Assembly: GCF_011927695.1 (NCBI RefSeq)
Contig: NZ_JAATJE010000002.1
Span: forward strand, 1-64,000
Source: Sphingomonas jejuensis
GTDB taxonomy: Bacteria > Pseudomonadota > Alphaproteobacteria > Sphingomonadales > Sphingomonadaceae
DNA: 64,000 nucleotides
Reading direction: 5' to 3'
Under the pieces are notes generated by a model. That model did no database searches, was not told the DNA's origin, and saw nothing but the letters and a program-made list of their open reading frames with translations. Shown in pieces: positions 10,001 to 20,380 of the stretch. The translations under genes and the position numbers were made by a program. Within the stretch, counting starts at the first letter, position 1. Each line of letters starts with the position of its first letter.

Positions 10001-10241
10001 TCGTCTCCGCCCCATCCTGATGACCAGCTTCGCCTTCGTGCTGGGCGCGGTGCCGCTGCTGATTGCAAGCGGTGCGGGGGCGGAGCTTCGCCAGGCGCTG
10101 GGCACGGCCGTGTTCTTCGGCATGCTGGGCGTCACCGGCTTCGGCCTCGTCTTCACCCCCACCTTCTATGTCGTCTGCCGCGCGCTGGGCGACCGGCTGC
10201 GCCTTCGCCGCACGCCGCCCGCGCTGCAGCCGGCCGAATAA
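7077..10241 (+). CDS. RND multidrug efflux pump, HAE1 family (AcrB-like)
   Basis: This 1054-residue inner-membrane proton/drug antiporter has the length and duplicated 12-helix layout of AcrB. The start MRLSRFFITRPIFAAVIAVVI is the typical first helix. Helix 4 carries GIVVDDAIVVVENVER, whose two aspartates (410 and 411) are the proton-relay pair. The second repeat has the matching NAILVVEFARQ segment. Two large periplasmic loops make up the docking and porter domains. A good ribosome site (GGGGAG) precedes the start. The substrate range cannot be read from sequence. Confidence 0.96.
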   Translation: MRLSRFFITRPIFAAVIAVVITIVGGLAYFALPISQYPNIVPPTVTVAATYPGASAETVAETVASPIEQEINGVDGMLYQSSQSTGDGRVTITVTFRPGTDLDAAQVLVQNRVAIATPRLPQEVQRLGIVTKKTSPDFLMVVNLISPDRSLDTGYLSNYALTQVKDRLARIDGVGDVQLFGARDYAMRIWIDPGRAAALDLTAGDIVSALRAQNVQVAAGTLGQPPYNQGNAFQLSVETQGRLTEPQQFADVVIRSDPDGRQVRVRDVARVELGAADYSTNTYLSGEPTVLLGVFQRPGSNALAAAEAITAEMDALQQNFPKGLEYRVIYNPTEFIAQSIDEVMKTLGEAIVLVVLVIIVFLQRWRAAIIPVVAIPVSLIGTFAVLLLVGYSLNTLSLFGLVLAIGIVVDDAIVVVENVERNLAQGQTPLQAAFTSMDEVAGALVAIVAVLCAVFVPTLFMNGLSGAFYQQFAATISTATVISLIVSLTLSPALAALLLKHHAEDHGHQGLVMRRVRAAGDWFNRGFESMSARYSRMTHALVTRPRRVMVSYAGLIAATVAMLWSTPTGFIPSQDQGYFLTVIQLPPGSSVERTDAVMRKVAGRILPLDGVKGAVMLAGFDGPSQTLAPNAAAAYIPLTDFEDRPGITVADVMAEAQKATADITEARLMIVPPPVIQGIGAAGGFRMMVQDRGGHGYQALAEQAYGLIGKANQAEGLAGAYTFFDTATPRVFADIDRAKADLLGVPPERVFEALNVYLGSAFVNDFNLLGRTYRVTAQADAPFRATESDIANLKTRSNSGAMVPVGSVATFNDTTGPYRVVRYNMFPAVEVDGNTAPGFSSGQSLVTMERLAAETLPNGYSTEWTDIAYQQQLAGNTAALVFALAVVFVFLVLAAQYESLVLPLSIIMIVPMCLLAAMIGVNLRGMDNNVLTQIGLVVLIALAAKNAILVVEFARQAEQQDGLSPVEAAVRAAGDRLRPILMTSFAFVLGAVPLLIASGAGAELRQALGTAVFFGMLGVTGFGLVFTPTFYVVCRALGDRLRLRRTPPALQPAE

Positions 10242-10254
10242 GGAGCCCCCCGTC

Positions 10255-11652
10255 ATGATCCGTGTCCTTCTTGGCGCATCCTCCCTGCTTGCGCTCGCCG
10301 CCTGCGCGACCGGGCCGGACTATGCCCGCCCGGCCGCGCCGCCGGCCACAACCGGCGCGTTCGTCAGCGCGGGCCCGGCGGTCGACACCGCCGCCACCAC
10401 CAACGACCGCTGGTGGCAGCTTTATGCCGATCCGGTGCTGGACGGCCTTGTCGCCGACGCGCTTGCCGCCAACATCGACGTGCGCGTGGCGGTGGCGCGG
10501 CTGGAGCGGGCGCGCGCGTCGCTGCGCGAGCGGCGGGGCGACCGGCTGCCGCAGGCGACGGCAGGCGCAAGCGCGACCTATGGCCGGCTGTCGGCGATCC
10601 AGCGCCCGCCCGGCGTCGCGCAGGAGGACTGGACGATCGATCTCGGCCTGGACGTCGCCTACGAGGTCGACCTGTTCGGCCGCGTCGGCCGCGGCATCGA
10701 GGCGGCGCGCGGCGATCTCGGCGCGGCGGCGGCCGATGCCGACGCGGTGCGCGTGGCGGTGGTGGCCGACACCACCCGCGCCTATGCCGACGCCGCCTCC
10801 GCGGCCGAGCGGCTGGCGGTTGCCACGCGCATCGTCGCGCTGCTGGACCAGGCGCTGCGCGTGACGCGAAGCCGGCAGGAGGTCGGCATGACCACGGGGC
10901 TCGACACGGCGCGCATCGCCGCGCTCCGCAACCAGCGGCAGGCCGAGGTGCCGGCGATCGCGGCCGAGCGGCAGGCGGCGCTGTTCCGCCTCGCCACGCT
11001 CACTGGCCGCGCGCCCGCCGCCCTGCCGGAGATCGCGGCGGCGCGCGACACGACGCTCAGGCTCGATCGGCCGATCCCGGTCGGCGACGGGGCGGCGCTG
11101 CTCGCCCGCCGGCCGGACGTGCGCGCGGCCGAACGGCGGCTGGCGGCCGCGACCGCGCGGATCGGCGTCGCCACCGCCGACCTCTATCCGCGCATCAGCC
11201 TGGGGGGATCGGTGGGATCCACGAGCACCGGGGTGGGCAACCTGTTCGGCGCGGGGCCGCTCAACTGGCTGCTCGGCCCGCTGATCAGCTGGGCGGTGAA
11301 CCCGGTGCAGGCGCGCGCGCGCGTCGCCGGTGCGGAGGCGGACACGCAGGCCGCGCTCGCCACCTTCGACGGCACGGTGCTCACCGCACTGGAGGAGACG
11401 GAGACGGCGCTGTCCAACTACGCCCGCGTGCTGGAACGCCGCGCCGCGCTGCAGGCGGCGCGCGACCAGGCCGCGGTTGCGGCGCGCATCACCCGTGCGC
11501 AGCAGCGCGAAGGGCAGATCGACAGCCTGGCGCAGCTTGATGCGGAGCGGACCTTTGCCGACACCGAAGCGTCGCTGGCGCTGGTGGATGCCGAGATCAG
11601 CCGCGCGCAGATCGACCTGTTCCGCGCGCTCGGCGGCAACTGGTCGGCGTGA
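10255..11652 (+). CDS. Outer-membrane efflux channel lipoprotein (NodT/OprM family)
   Basis: This 465-residue outer-membrane factor completes the tripartite pump. A lipoprotein signal ends in LLALAAC, giving an acylated cysteine at about residue 17, followed by GPDYARP, the usual family start. Two TolC-like repeats of long helices with short strands follow (DRWWQLYADPVLDGLV..., then RRPDVRAAERRLAAATARIGVA). ATG 10255 lies 13 bp after the pump gene with AAGGAG upstream; longer in-frame starts would run into the pump gene. The gene converges on psd with a 4-bp gap. Confidence 0.94.
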   Translation: MIRVLLGASSLLALAACATGPDYARPAAPPATTGAFVSAGPAVDTAATTNDRWWQLYADPVLDGLVADALAANIDVRVAVARLERARASLRERRGDRLPQATAGASATYGRLSAIQRPPGVAQEDWTIDLGLDVAYEVDLFGRVGRGIEAARGDLGAAAADADAVRVAVVADTTRAYADAASAAERLAVATRIVALLDQALRVTRSRQEVGMTTGLDTARIAALRNQRQAEVPAIAAERQAALFRLATLTGRAPAALPEIAAARDTTLRLDRPIPVGDGAALLARRPDVRAAERRLAAATARIGVATADLYPRISLGGSVGSTSTGVGNLFGAGPLNWLLGPLISWAVNPVQARARVAGAEADTQAALATFDGTVLTALEETETALSNYARVLERRAALQAARDQAAVAARITRAQQREGQIDSLAQLDAERTFADTEASLALVDAEISRAQIDLFRALGGNWSA

Positions 11653-11656
11653 GCGA

Positions 11657-12520
11657 TCAGCCGGGCAGCCGGGCGATCGGCTGTCCGGCGCGCACCGCCT
11701 CCCCTTCGGTCAGGTCGCCCAGCGCGGCGGTGGCGGGCAGGAACATGATGATGGTGGAGCCATGCTCGAACCATCCCATCTCGTCCCCGCGGTGGAGCGC
11801 CACGTCGAGCGCGCGGCGGCCCGGCCCGCCGTCCCGGAGCATCGCGGGCGTGTCGAGAAAGGTCAGCCGGATGCTCGCCACCAGGATGGCGGCGACCGGC
11901 ACGATCAGGATCGGCGTGTCGTCTGTCGTTCGCGCCTCGATCACGGCGCGTTCGTTCCGGCAGAACAGCCGCTCCACCCGCTTCAGCGCCACCGGATTGA
12001 CGTTCCAGCAGTCGCCCGACTGATAGGTCACCGCGTCCACCGTCAGGTCGGCGGGCGCATGGAAGCGGTGGTACATGCCCGCCGTCAGCCGCAACGTGAC
12101 GAACCAGCCGTCCGCGAAGCGCCCGGCCAGCGCAGGATCGGGAATCAGTTCGTCCAGCCGATAAGGGAAGCCCTTCACCTGATAGGCGCGCCCGCCCTCC
12201 ACCCGGCCATGCGCGCCGACGATCGCGTCGCACGGGCTGGCCAGCACGGTGGGATCGGGATGGAAGGGGCGCGCATCCGGCCGCAGCGCGCGGGTGAACC
12301 CCTCGCCCAGCGTCCGGTAGCGTGTGGAGGCGGCGTCCGACAGGTCGACGCCCGCGAAGAAGCGCCAGGCGGCAAGCGCGGGCCGCGCGACCAGCGGGTG
12401 GCGCGCGCGCGAGATGCGCCCCACCGCGCGGGTCGCAAGCCGGCGCGGCAGGCGGTTGGTGAGCAGGAAGTTCAGATCCTCCTGCAGGAGGACGCGCATC
12501 AGGCTGCCGCGAACTGTCAT
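11657..12520 (-). CDS. psd: Phosphatidylserine decarboxylase-type enzyme
   Basis: This 287-residue enzyme would convert phosphatidylserine to phosphatidylethanolamine at the inner membrane. It is a pyruvoyl enzyme that cleaves itself. The self-cleavage site is FEHGSTII, where Ser255 would become the pyruvoyl group; the usual motif is LGST, so His replaces Leu here. Asp98 (SPCD) and His154 (YHRFHAP) match the catalytic Asp and His. The gene is divergent from the aminotransferase gene, 32 bp away, so the two probably share a promoter region. It is longer at the N-terminus than the short PssA-linked form (about 210-230 residues). A variant substrate cannot be excluded. Confidence 0.85.
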   Translation of the reverse strand: MTVRGSLMRVLLQEDLNFLLTNRLPRRLATRAVGRISRARHPLVARPALAAWRFFAGVDLSDAASTRYRTLGEGFTRALRPDARPFHPDPTVLASPCDAIVGAHGRVEGGRAYQVKGFPYRLDELIPDPALAGRFADGWFVTLRLTAGMYHRFHAPADLTVDAVTYQSGDCWNVNPVALKRVERLFCRNERAVIEARTTDDTPILIVPVAAILVASIRLTFLDTPAMLRDGGPGRRALDVALHRGDEMGWFEHGSTIIMFLPATAALGDLTEGEAVRAGQPIARLPG

Positions 12521-12552
12521 GGGCGTGTCATCTCGGTGGGTTGTGAGGCGGC

Positions 12553-14226
12553 ATGAACCTGATCCTTGCCAGTGCGCTCGGCGTCTCCGCCGGCGCGTTC
12601 GCGCTGTCCGCCGGCCATCGGCGCCTGACCCTGTCCCGGGCCAAGCACAAATCGCTGGGCGGCCATGTCCGCATGGCGAAACGGGTGGCAGGACTGATCC
12701 CGGCCTTTGCCCATGGGCCCGACCGCTTCTTTTCGGTGGACGGCGCCGACGCCGCTGTCGCCGCGCGGCGGCAGGCCGGCTTCGATCGGCTGTCGGCGCT
12801 GTTCGGCGCGCGATACCCGAAGACGCTGGCGCTGACCCGCGCGGCGAAGGTCGGGCTGTCCGACCTGCAGTTCACCGGATCCTACCGCGTGCCCTTCCCC
12901 TTCGCCCAGCGCGTGCGTGACGCGCTCGGCACGGGTTCCTTTCTGCAAAGCTCGGACGGGCCGGTCGTCACCGACCTGGACGGCAACCGGCTGATCGACC
13001 TGACCGGATCCTACGGCGTCAACCTGTTCGGCTACGACTTCTACAAGCAGACCATCGCCGAGGGGGCGGCCGCGGTGGAAGCGCTCGGCCCCGTGCTCGG
13101 CGCCTATCACCCGGTGGTGGCCGACAATGTCGAGCGGCTGCGCGCGATCTCCGGCATGGACGAGGTGTCGTTCCACATGTCGGGCACGGAGGCGGTAATG
13201 CAGGCCGTGCGACTGGCCCGCTATCACAGCAAGCGCCCGCGCATCGTCCGCTTCGCCGGCGCCTATCATGGTTGGTGGGGCGAGGTTCAGCCCGGCATCG
13301 GCAACCCGGTGCCGGCCGATCGGACCCTGACGCTGGCCGAGGGGTCCGACCGCACGCTGAAGGTGCTGGCAACGCGCCGGGACATCGCCTGCGTGCTGGT
13401 CAACCCGCTGCAGGCGCTTCACCCGAACGGCGCGGCGCCGTCCGACAACCAGCTGGTCGACAGCGGCCGGCGCGCGGCCAAGGACCTGGACGCCTATCGC
13501 GACTGGTTGCAGCGGCTGGCGGCGGTCTGCCGGGCGCGCGACATCGTGCTGATCTTCGACGAGGTGTTCCTGGGCTTCCGCCTGTCGCCGGGGGGCGCGG
13601 CGGCCTATTTCGGCGTCCAGCCGGACCTCGTCACCTATGGCAAGACGCTGGGCGGCGGGCTGCCGGTCGGCGTGCTGTGCGGACGCGCCGCGCTGATGCG
13701 GCGGTGGCGGGACGACCGGCCGCTCGACATCTGCTTTGCGCGCGGCACCTTCAATGCGCACCCCTATGTCATGGGGGCGATGAACGCCTTCCTGCGCCGG
13801 CTGGAAACGCCGGAGGTCCAGGCGCTCTACGACGGCATCGACGATCGCTGGGACGCGCGCGCGGCGACCATGAACGCGGCGCTGGCCGAGGCCGGTGTGC
13901 CGGTGCGGGTCGAGAACCTGCAGACGGTGTGGACGGTGCTCTATACGGCACCGGCGGCCTATAACTGGATGCTGCAATATTACCTCCGCGCGGAGGGGCT
14001 GGCGCTCAGCTGGGTCGGCACCGGGCGGCTGATCTGGAGCCTGGACATCGACGACGGCCTGTTCGCGGAAGTGGTCCGCCGCTTCACCCAGGCGGCCCGG
14101 GCGATGGCGGCGGACGGGTGGTGGGACACGCCCCCCGGCCTGACCAACAAGGCGCTGCGCCGCGCGGTGATGCGGCGCGCGCTTGCCGTCCGGCTGAAGG
14201 GTCAGGCGGCGGCGGCGTCCGGATAG
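12553..14226 (+). CDS. Long class-III PLP aminotransferase, lipid-island member
   Basis: This 557-residue fold-type I PLP enzyme resembles glutamate-1-semialdehyde aminomutase. The cofactor lysine is Lys364 in TYGKTLGGGLPVG, the Asp of IFDEVFLGFR contacts the pyridine nitrogen, and FHMSGTEAVMQAVRLAR is the phosphate-binding region. It is about 100 residues longer than GSA aminotransferases: a hydrophobic segment (MNLILASALGVSAGAFALSA) and an extra domain precede the catalytic part. It is therefore unlikely to be HemL and may be membrane-associated. It is divergent from psd and overlaps the convergent Mpo1-like gene by 25 bp. A role in making or changing an amino-containing lipid is only inferred from its neighbours. 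Confidence 0.8.
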   Translation: MNLILASALGVSAGAFALSAGHRRLTLSRAKHKSLGGHVRMAKRVAGLIPAFAHGPDRFFSVDGADAAVAARRQAGFDRLSALFGARYPKTLALTRAAKVGLSDLQFTGSYRVPFPFAQRVRDALGTGSFLQSSDGPVVTDLDGNRLIDLTGSYGVNLFGYDFYKQTIAEGAAAVEALGPVLGAYHPVVADNVERLRAISGMDEVSFHMSGTEAVMQAVRLARYHSKRPRIVRFAGAYHGWWGEVQPGIGNPVPADRTLTLAEGSDRTLKVLATRRDIACVLVNPLQALHPNGAAPSDNQLVDSGRRAAKDLDAYRDWLQRLAAVCRARDIVLIFDEVFLGFRLSPGGAAAYFGVQPDLVTYGKTLGGGLPVGVLCGRAALMRRWRDDRPLDICFARGTFNAHPYVMGAMNAFLRRLETPEVQALYDGIDDRWDARAATMNAALAEAGVPVRVENLQTVWTVLYTAPAAYNWMLQYYLRAEGLALSWVGTGRLIWSLDIDDGLFAEVVRRFTQAARAMAADGWWDTPPGLTNKALRRAVMRRALAVRLKGQAAAASG

Positions 14227-14807
14227 TCCATGCGCTCACCGCGGAGCAGACGCTTGGGCGCGCTCTTGTAGAGGCGGAAGTCGCTGAACGGGTCGGTAAC
14301 GATTTTGGTCGCCCAGACCAGCCCCGTTTCCACATCGCGGATGAAGAACAGCTGCAGCGAGCGGAAGGCGATGGCGCCCACGCCCAGGAACAGCCAGCCG
14401 ATCCCGACATGGCGCAGATAGCCTTCGACACCATCCGGCTCGGCAAGCGTGCCGAACAGCGTCGGCGACAGGAGCAGGACGATCGGAACGGACGCCCACA
14501 GGCTCATCAGCACCCATTTGCGAAAGAGATTGTAGCCGATCTTGATCTCTTCCTTGTGGTCGTGGGTCGCGCCGTTGACGTGGTCGAAGGTCTTCGGCTC
14601 GAAGAAGAAATGCCCGGCCTGGCGGCTGGTCATCGCAACGCCCCAGGCGAGCAGGCTGGCCGCCGCCGGATCGACCCACACGATGGCGTAGGCGACCAGG
14701 AAGGTGCAGGCCGACACGAAGTGCAGGCTCTGGTTCACCAGGCTGTGATGGTAGAAGCGGTGATCGTCCCAGCGTTGTTCGGCAAGTTGGGCGCGAAAAG
14801 CGGTCAT
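14202..14807 (-). CDS. Mpo1-like (DUF962) multi-pass membrane protein
   Basis: This 201-residue membrane protein has about four hydrophobic segments (roughly 31-45, 50-62, 101-118 and 136-156). The pattern H20-x4-N25-x3-H29 followed by QAGH66-x3-E70 resembles the metal-binding signature of the yeast Mpo1/DUF962 family. Those enzymes are iron-dependent dioxygenases that shorten 2-hydroxy fatty acids from phytosphingosine. Sphingomonads make glycosphingolipids with 2-hydroxy acyl chains, so such an activity would fit. The start overlaps the stop of the methyltransferase gene by 4 bp (ATGA), so the two are co-translated. The family call rests on the histidine pattern only. Confidence 0.6.
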   Translation of the reverse strand: MTAFRAQLAEQRWDDHRFYHHSLVNQSLHFVSACTFLVAYAIVWVDPAAASLLAWGVAMTSRQAGHFFFEPKTFDHVNGATHDHKEEIKIGYNLFRKWVLMSLWASVPIVLLLSPTLFGTLAEPDGVEGYLRHVGIGWLFLGVGAIAFRSLQLFFIRDVETGLVWATKIVTDPFSDFRLYKSAPKRLLRGERMDYPDAAAA

Positions 14808-15460
14808 CGGGCGTGGTCCTCGGTGAGCTTCTGGTAGCGGACGAGTGAAAAATGGCCGAGCGGCGGCAGCGGGCGGTTCTCCAGCAGGCGGACGTCCGCC
14901 CGGGTCGCGGCCCAGGCCTCGTATCGGCTCCATGGAAAATCGGTGCGGAAGCCCAGCCGGCTGGTGACGGGCATCAGCGTGCGTTCGATCGCGCCGCGAA
15001 GCCCCTGCCCCGCGCCGACGCGCGTGGTGATGATGATCTCCCCGCCCGGCCGGCAGATGCGCACGAACTCGTCCAGCGCGCGTTCCGGATGCGGGCAGGC
15101 GGTGATGACATATTGCGCCACCACCACGTCGAAGCTGTTGTCGGCATATTGCAGGTTCTCGGCATCGCCGACGACGACCTGCTCGACATGGTGCAGATTC
15201 TGCTCGCGGACGCGGGCGCGCGCCTTGTCCAGCATGGCGTCCGACAGGTCCACCGCGACGATGCGGTTGCCCGGCTGATATTGCGGAAGCGAGATGCCGG
15301 TGCCCACCCCGACCTCGATGATGCGGCCGCCGACCCGTTCCGCCGCGACGATCGCGTCGGACCGGCCGCGCCGGAACACCGGGCCGAAGACAAGATCGTA
15401 GACCGGCGCCCACCGATCATAGGCGCGGGCGACACCCGCCGTACTCATCCGGGTCGCCAT
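14804..15460 (-). CDS. pmtA: PmtA-like phospholipid N-methyltransferase
   Basis: This 218-residue soluble SAM-dependent methyltransferase resembles the Rhodobacter/Sinorhizobium PmtA type, which methylates phosphatidylethanolamine toward phosphatidylcholine. SAM motif I is IIEVGVGTGISLPQY (about 47-61), the acidic residue is in IVAVDLSD, and DAENLQYADNSFDVVV is the motif II region. ATG 15460 gives the usual family start (MATRMSTAGVARAYDRWAPVYD); upstream in-frame codons reach into the promoter region. It is followed by the Mpo1-like gene with a 4-bp overlap and is divergent from plcP. A methyltransferase of the UbiE type is the alternative. Confidence 0.75.
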   Translation of the reverse strand: MATRMSTAGVARAYDRWAPVYDLVFGPVFRRGRSDAIVAAERVGGRIIEVGVGTGISLPQYQPGNRIVAVDLSDAMLDKARARVREQNLHHVEQVVVGDAENLQYADNSFDVVVAQYVITACPHPERALDEFVRICRPGGEIIITTRVGAGQGLRGAIERTLMPVTSRLGFRTDFPWSRYEAWAATRADVRLLENRPLPPLGHFSLVRYQKLTEDHAR

Positions 15461-15509
15461 CAGTCCACGCTCCGCGTCAGCTTCCGAAGATTGCTGTTTG
15501 CAGGACGCT

Positions 15510-15538
15510 GTGACGTTTTCGAGACAGATTGATGACGT
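15510..15538 (-). promoter_or_regulatory. Candidate Pho box array facing pmtA
   Basis: On the minus strand three 7-mers are spaced exactly 11 nt apart: ACGTCAT (15538-15532), CTGTCTC (15527-15521) and ACGTCAC (15516-15510). They match the CTGTCAT unit of the PhoB consensus at 5, 5 and 4 of 7 positions. The exact spacing is the main support. Confidence 0.4.
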
Positions 15539-15571
15539 TTCAGCGAAGATCAAAGACAATCTGAAACCAAA

Positions 15572-15600
15572 TTGTCATCGCGCTTTTACATAACTGTCTT
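15572..15600 (+). promoter_or_regulatory. Candidate Pho box array facing plcP
   Basis: Three 7-mers are spaced exactly 11 nt apart: TTGTCAT (15572), CTTTTAC (15583) and CTGTCTT (15594). They match CTGTCAT at 6, 4 and 6 of 7 positions. PhoB sites are direct repeats of this unit with an 11-nt period. The array ends 65 bp before the chosen plcP start. Confidence 0.5.
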
Positions 15601-15664
15601 TGACGTCGTTTAGGCAATGCTCGAAGGGACAAAGAGATCCCGGCCACTCATGGGAGAAGTCGAG

Positions 15665-16603
15665 ATGGCGTCCCAAGTGATGACTTCGCCGATCATGCCG
15701 ACCGCCCGTACCGCCCGCCCGACACCCAAGTCGCGGCAGGTCCAGTCGGTTCCCGCCTGGATGTTCGAGCCCGACGGGGAAGACAGCGGCAACGCGCCCA
15801 AGCGCACCCGCCAGCGCACCATCTTCATTTCGGACTGCCACCTGGGCACCGCCGGCGCCAATGCCGAGCTGCTGCTCGACTTCCTGAAGAAGCACGAGTG
15901 CGAGACCTTGTACCTGGTCGGCGACATCGTCGACGGCTGGCAGCTGCGCAAGGGCTGGTACTGGCCGCAGGCGCACAACGACGTGGTTCGCGCCGTCCTG
16001 AAGATGGCCAAGCACGGCACCCGCGTCGTCTACGTCCCGGGCAACCATGACGAGCATTTCCGCGACTATGTCGGGCTGGAATTCGGCGGCATCGAGCTTC
16101 TCGACGACGACGTCCACGTCACCGCCGACGGCCGCCGGCTGCTGGTGATCCACGGCGACCAGTTCGACAATGTCGTGCTCTACCACAAGTGGTTGGCCTT
16201 CCTGGGCGACTGGGCCTACGTCGCGCTGCTCAGAAGCAACCGCTGGGTCAACCGCTGCCGCCGCATGTTCGGCCTGCCCTACTGGTCGCTGGCCGCGCAC
16301 ATGAAGAAGCGGGTGAAAAACGCGGTGTCGTTCATTTCCCGCTTCGAGGAAGTGGTGGCGCATGCCGCCGCCGAACGCGGAGTGGACGGCGTGGTGTGCG
16401 GGCACATCCATTCCGCAGAAATTCGCGAATTCGGCGACATCACCTACTACAACGACGGCGACTGGGTTGAGAGCTGCACCGCGCTGGTCGAGGATGCCGA
16501 CGGCACGCTGCGCATCGTCGACTGGGCGGAGCGGGTCCGCGAGGAAACGATGCGCGAGCGCACCCGCCCGCGCCTGATCAAGGCCGAGGCGGTGCCGGCA
16601 TGA
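15665..16603 (+). CDS. plcP: PlcP-like metallophosphoesterase (phospholipase C type)
   Basis: This 312-residue calcineurin-type phosphoesterase has all five metal motifs: D57xH59 (FISDCHLG), GDIVD (86-90), GNHDE (126-130), HGDQFD (163-168) and GHIHS (246-250). The fold is that of LpxH (UDP-2,3-diacylglucosamine hydrolase), which is how such proteins are often annotated. The partner gene suggests PlcP instead. In Sinorhizobium, Agrobacterium and marine alphaproteobacteria, PlcP cleaves phospholipids to diacylglycerol under phosphate starvation, and the adjacent glycosyltransferase Agt glycosylates it. ATG 15665 is chosen for GGGAGAAG 5 nt upstream; 15617 is an alternative. It overlaps the next gene by 4 bp (ATGA). 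Confidence 0.75.
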   Translation: MASQVMTSPIMPTARTARPTPKSRQVQSVPAWMFEPDGEDSGNAPKRTRQRTIFISDCHLGTAGANAELLLDFLKKHECETLYLVGDIVDGWQLRKGWYWPQAHNDVVRAVLKMAKHGTRVVYVPGNHDEHFRDYVGLEFGGIELLDDDVHVTADGRRLLVIHGDQFDNVVLYHKWLAFLGDWAYVALLRSNRWVNRCRRMFGLPYWSLAAHMKKRVKNAVSFISRFEEVVAHAAAERGVDGVVCGHIHSAEIREFGDITYYNDGDWVESCTALVEDADGTLRIVDWAERVREETMRERTRPRLIKAEAVPA

Positions 16604-17622
16604 GGATCGCGCTGGTCAGCGATGCCTGGCGCCCCCAGGTGAACGGCGTTGTTCGCACGCTGACCACCACCGCTGCCGAGCTGGCGCGGATGGGGCATGT
16701 CGTGGAGGCGGTGACGCCCGACCAGTTCACGACGCTTCCCTGCCCCGGCTATCCCGAGATCCGCCTGGCGCTCGGCGCGGGGCGGGGCGTCCGGCGGCGG
16801 CTGGAGGCGATCGGCGCCGATGCCATCCACATCGCGACCGAAGGGCCGCTCGGCTGGGCGGCGCGGCGCTGGTGCGTGGCGGAAGGCGTGCCCTTCACCA
16901 CGTCGTTCCACACCCGCTTTCCCGATTATCTCGCGGTTCGGACGAAGCTGCCGCCCGATCTGTTCTGGTCCGCGCTTCGCCGCTTCCACGAGCGGGCGGA
17001 GCAGGCGTTCGTGGCGACGCCGACGCTAGAGGCCGAACTCAGGACCCGCGGCTTTTCGCGCCTGCACCGCTGGGGGCGCGGCGTCGACCTGTCGCTGTTC
17101 CGGCCAGATGGACCGCGCCTGCCGGAGGTGGAGGGACTTGCCGGGCCCGTCATGCTGCATGTCGGCCGCGTGGCGCCGGAAAAGAACATCGAAGCGTTCC
17201 TTGCCGCCGACGTGCCCGGGACCAAGCTGGTGGTGGGCGACGGCCCCGCACTGCCGGCGATGCGCCGCCGTTATCCCAACGCCGTCTATCTGGGCGCGCT
17301 GCATGGGGAGCGGCTGGCCGCCGCCTATCGCAGCGCCGACGTGTTCGTCTTCGCCAGCCGCACGGACACGTTCGGACTGGTGATGGCGGAGGCGATGGCG
17401 AGCGGAACGCCCGTCGCCGCCTATCCGGTCGCAGGTCCCGTCGACGTCGTGTCGGAGGGCGCGGGCGTGCTCGGCGAGGATCTGGCCACCGCCATCCACG
17501 GTGCGCTCCGCCTCGACCGTGCGGCTGCAGCAGCGGCGGGGCGCGCATTCGGCTGGGATCGCTGCACCCGCCAGTTCCTGGACGGATTGCGGCCGATCAC
17601 GCGCCTGGCAAAGGCCGCCTGA
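16600..17622 (+). CDS. agt: GT4 glycosyltransferase, likely diacylglycerol glycosyltransferase (Agt-like)
   Basis: This 340-residue GT-B glycosyltransferase has the N-terminal start MRIALVSDAWRPQVNGVVRT typical of the MgtA/PimB-like GT4 group. The donor site is shown by HVGRVAPEKNIEAFL (about 187-201) and the E-x7-E type motif in DTFGLVMAEAMASGTPV (about 257-273). No membrane segment is obvious, in keeping with peripheral attachment. It is translationally coupled to the PlcP-like gene, which would supply diacylglycerol. Glucose, glucuronic acid or galactose could be the sugar; the sequence does not decide it. Confidence 0.78.
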   Translation: MRIALVSDAWRPQVNGVVRTLTTTAAELARMGHVVEAVTPDQFTTLPCPGYPEIRLALGAGRGVRRRLEAIGADAIHIATEGPLGWAARRWCVAEGVPFTTSFHTRFPDYLAVRTKLPPDLFWSALRRFHERAEQAFVATPTLEAELRTRGFSRLHRWGRGVDLSLFRPDGPRLPEVEGLAGPVMLHVGRVAPEKNIEAFLAADVPGTKLVVGDGPALPAMRRRYPNAVYLGALHGERLAAAYRSADVFVFASRTDTFGLVMAEAMASGTPVAAYPVAGPVDVVSEGAGVLGEDLATAIHGALRLDRAAAAAAGRAFGWDRCTRQFLDGLRPITRLAKAA

Positions 17623-17624
17623 GC

Positions 17625-17644
17625 ACGGCGCGGGCGCGCGCCGT
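17625..17644. terminator. Hairpin between convergent agt and metH
   Basis: ACGGCGCG (17625-17632) and CGCGCCGT (17637-17644) form a perfect 8-bp GC stem with a 4-nt loop, directly after the agt stop and 6 bp before the metH stop on the other strand. There is no strong U-run on either side, so termination is only suggested. Confidence 0.4.
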
Positions 17645-17650
17645 CGTCCG

Positions 17651-20377
<2,727 letters not shown>

Positions 20378-20380
20378 GGA

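Noticed and set aside
12553-14226. Identification of the aminotransferase as HemL
   Set aside because: It is about 100 residues too long, has a hydrophobic N-terminus and sits among lipid genes.
15665-16603. Annotation of the phosphoesterase as LpxH
   Set aside because: The fold is shared, but coupling to a GT4 glycosyltransferase and the Pho-box-like sites favour PlcP. A tree would settle it.
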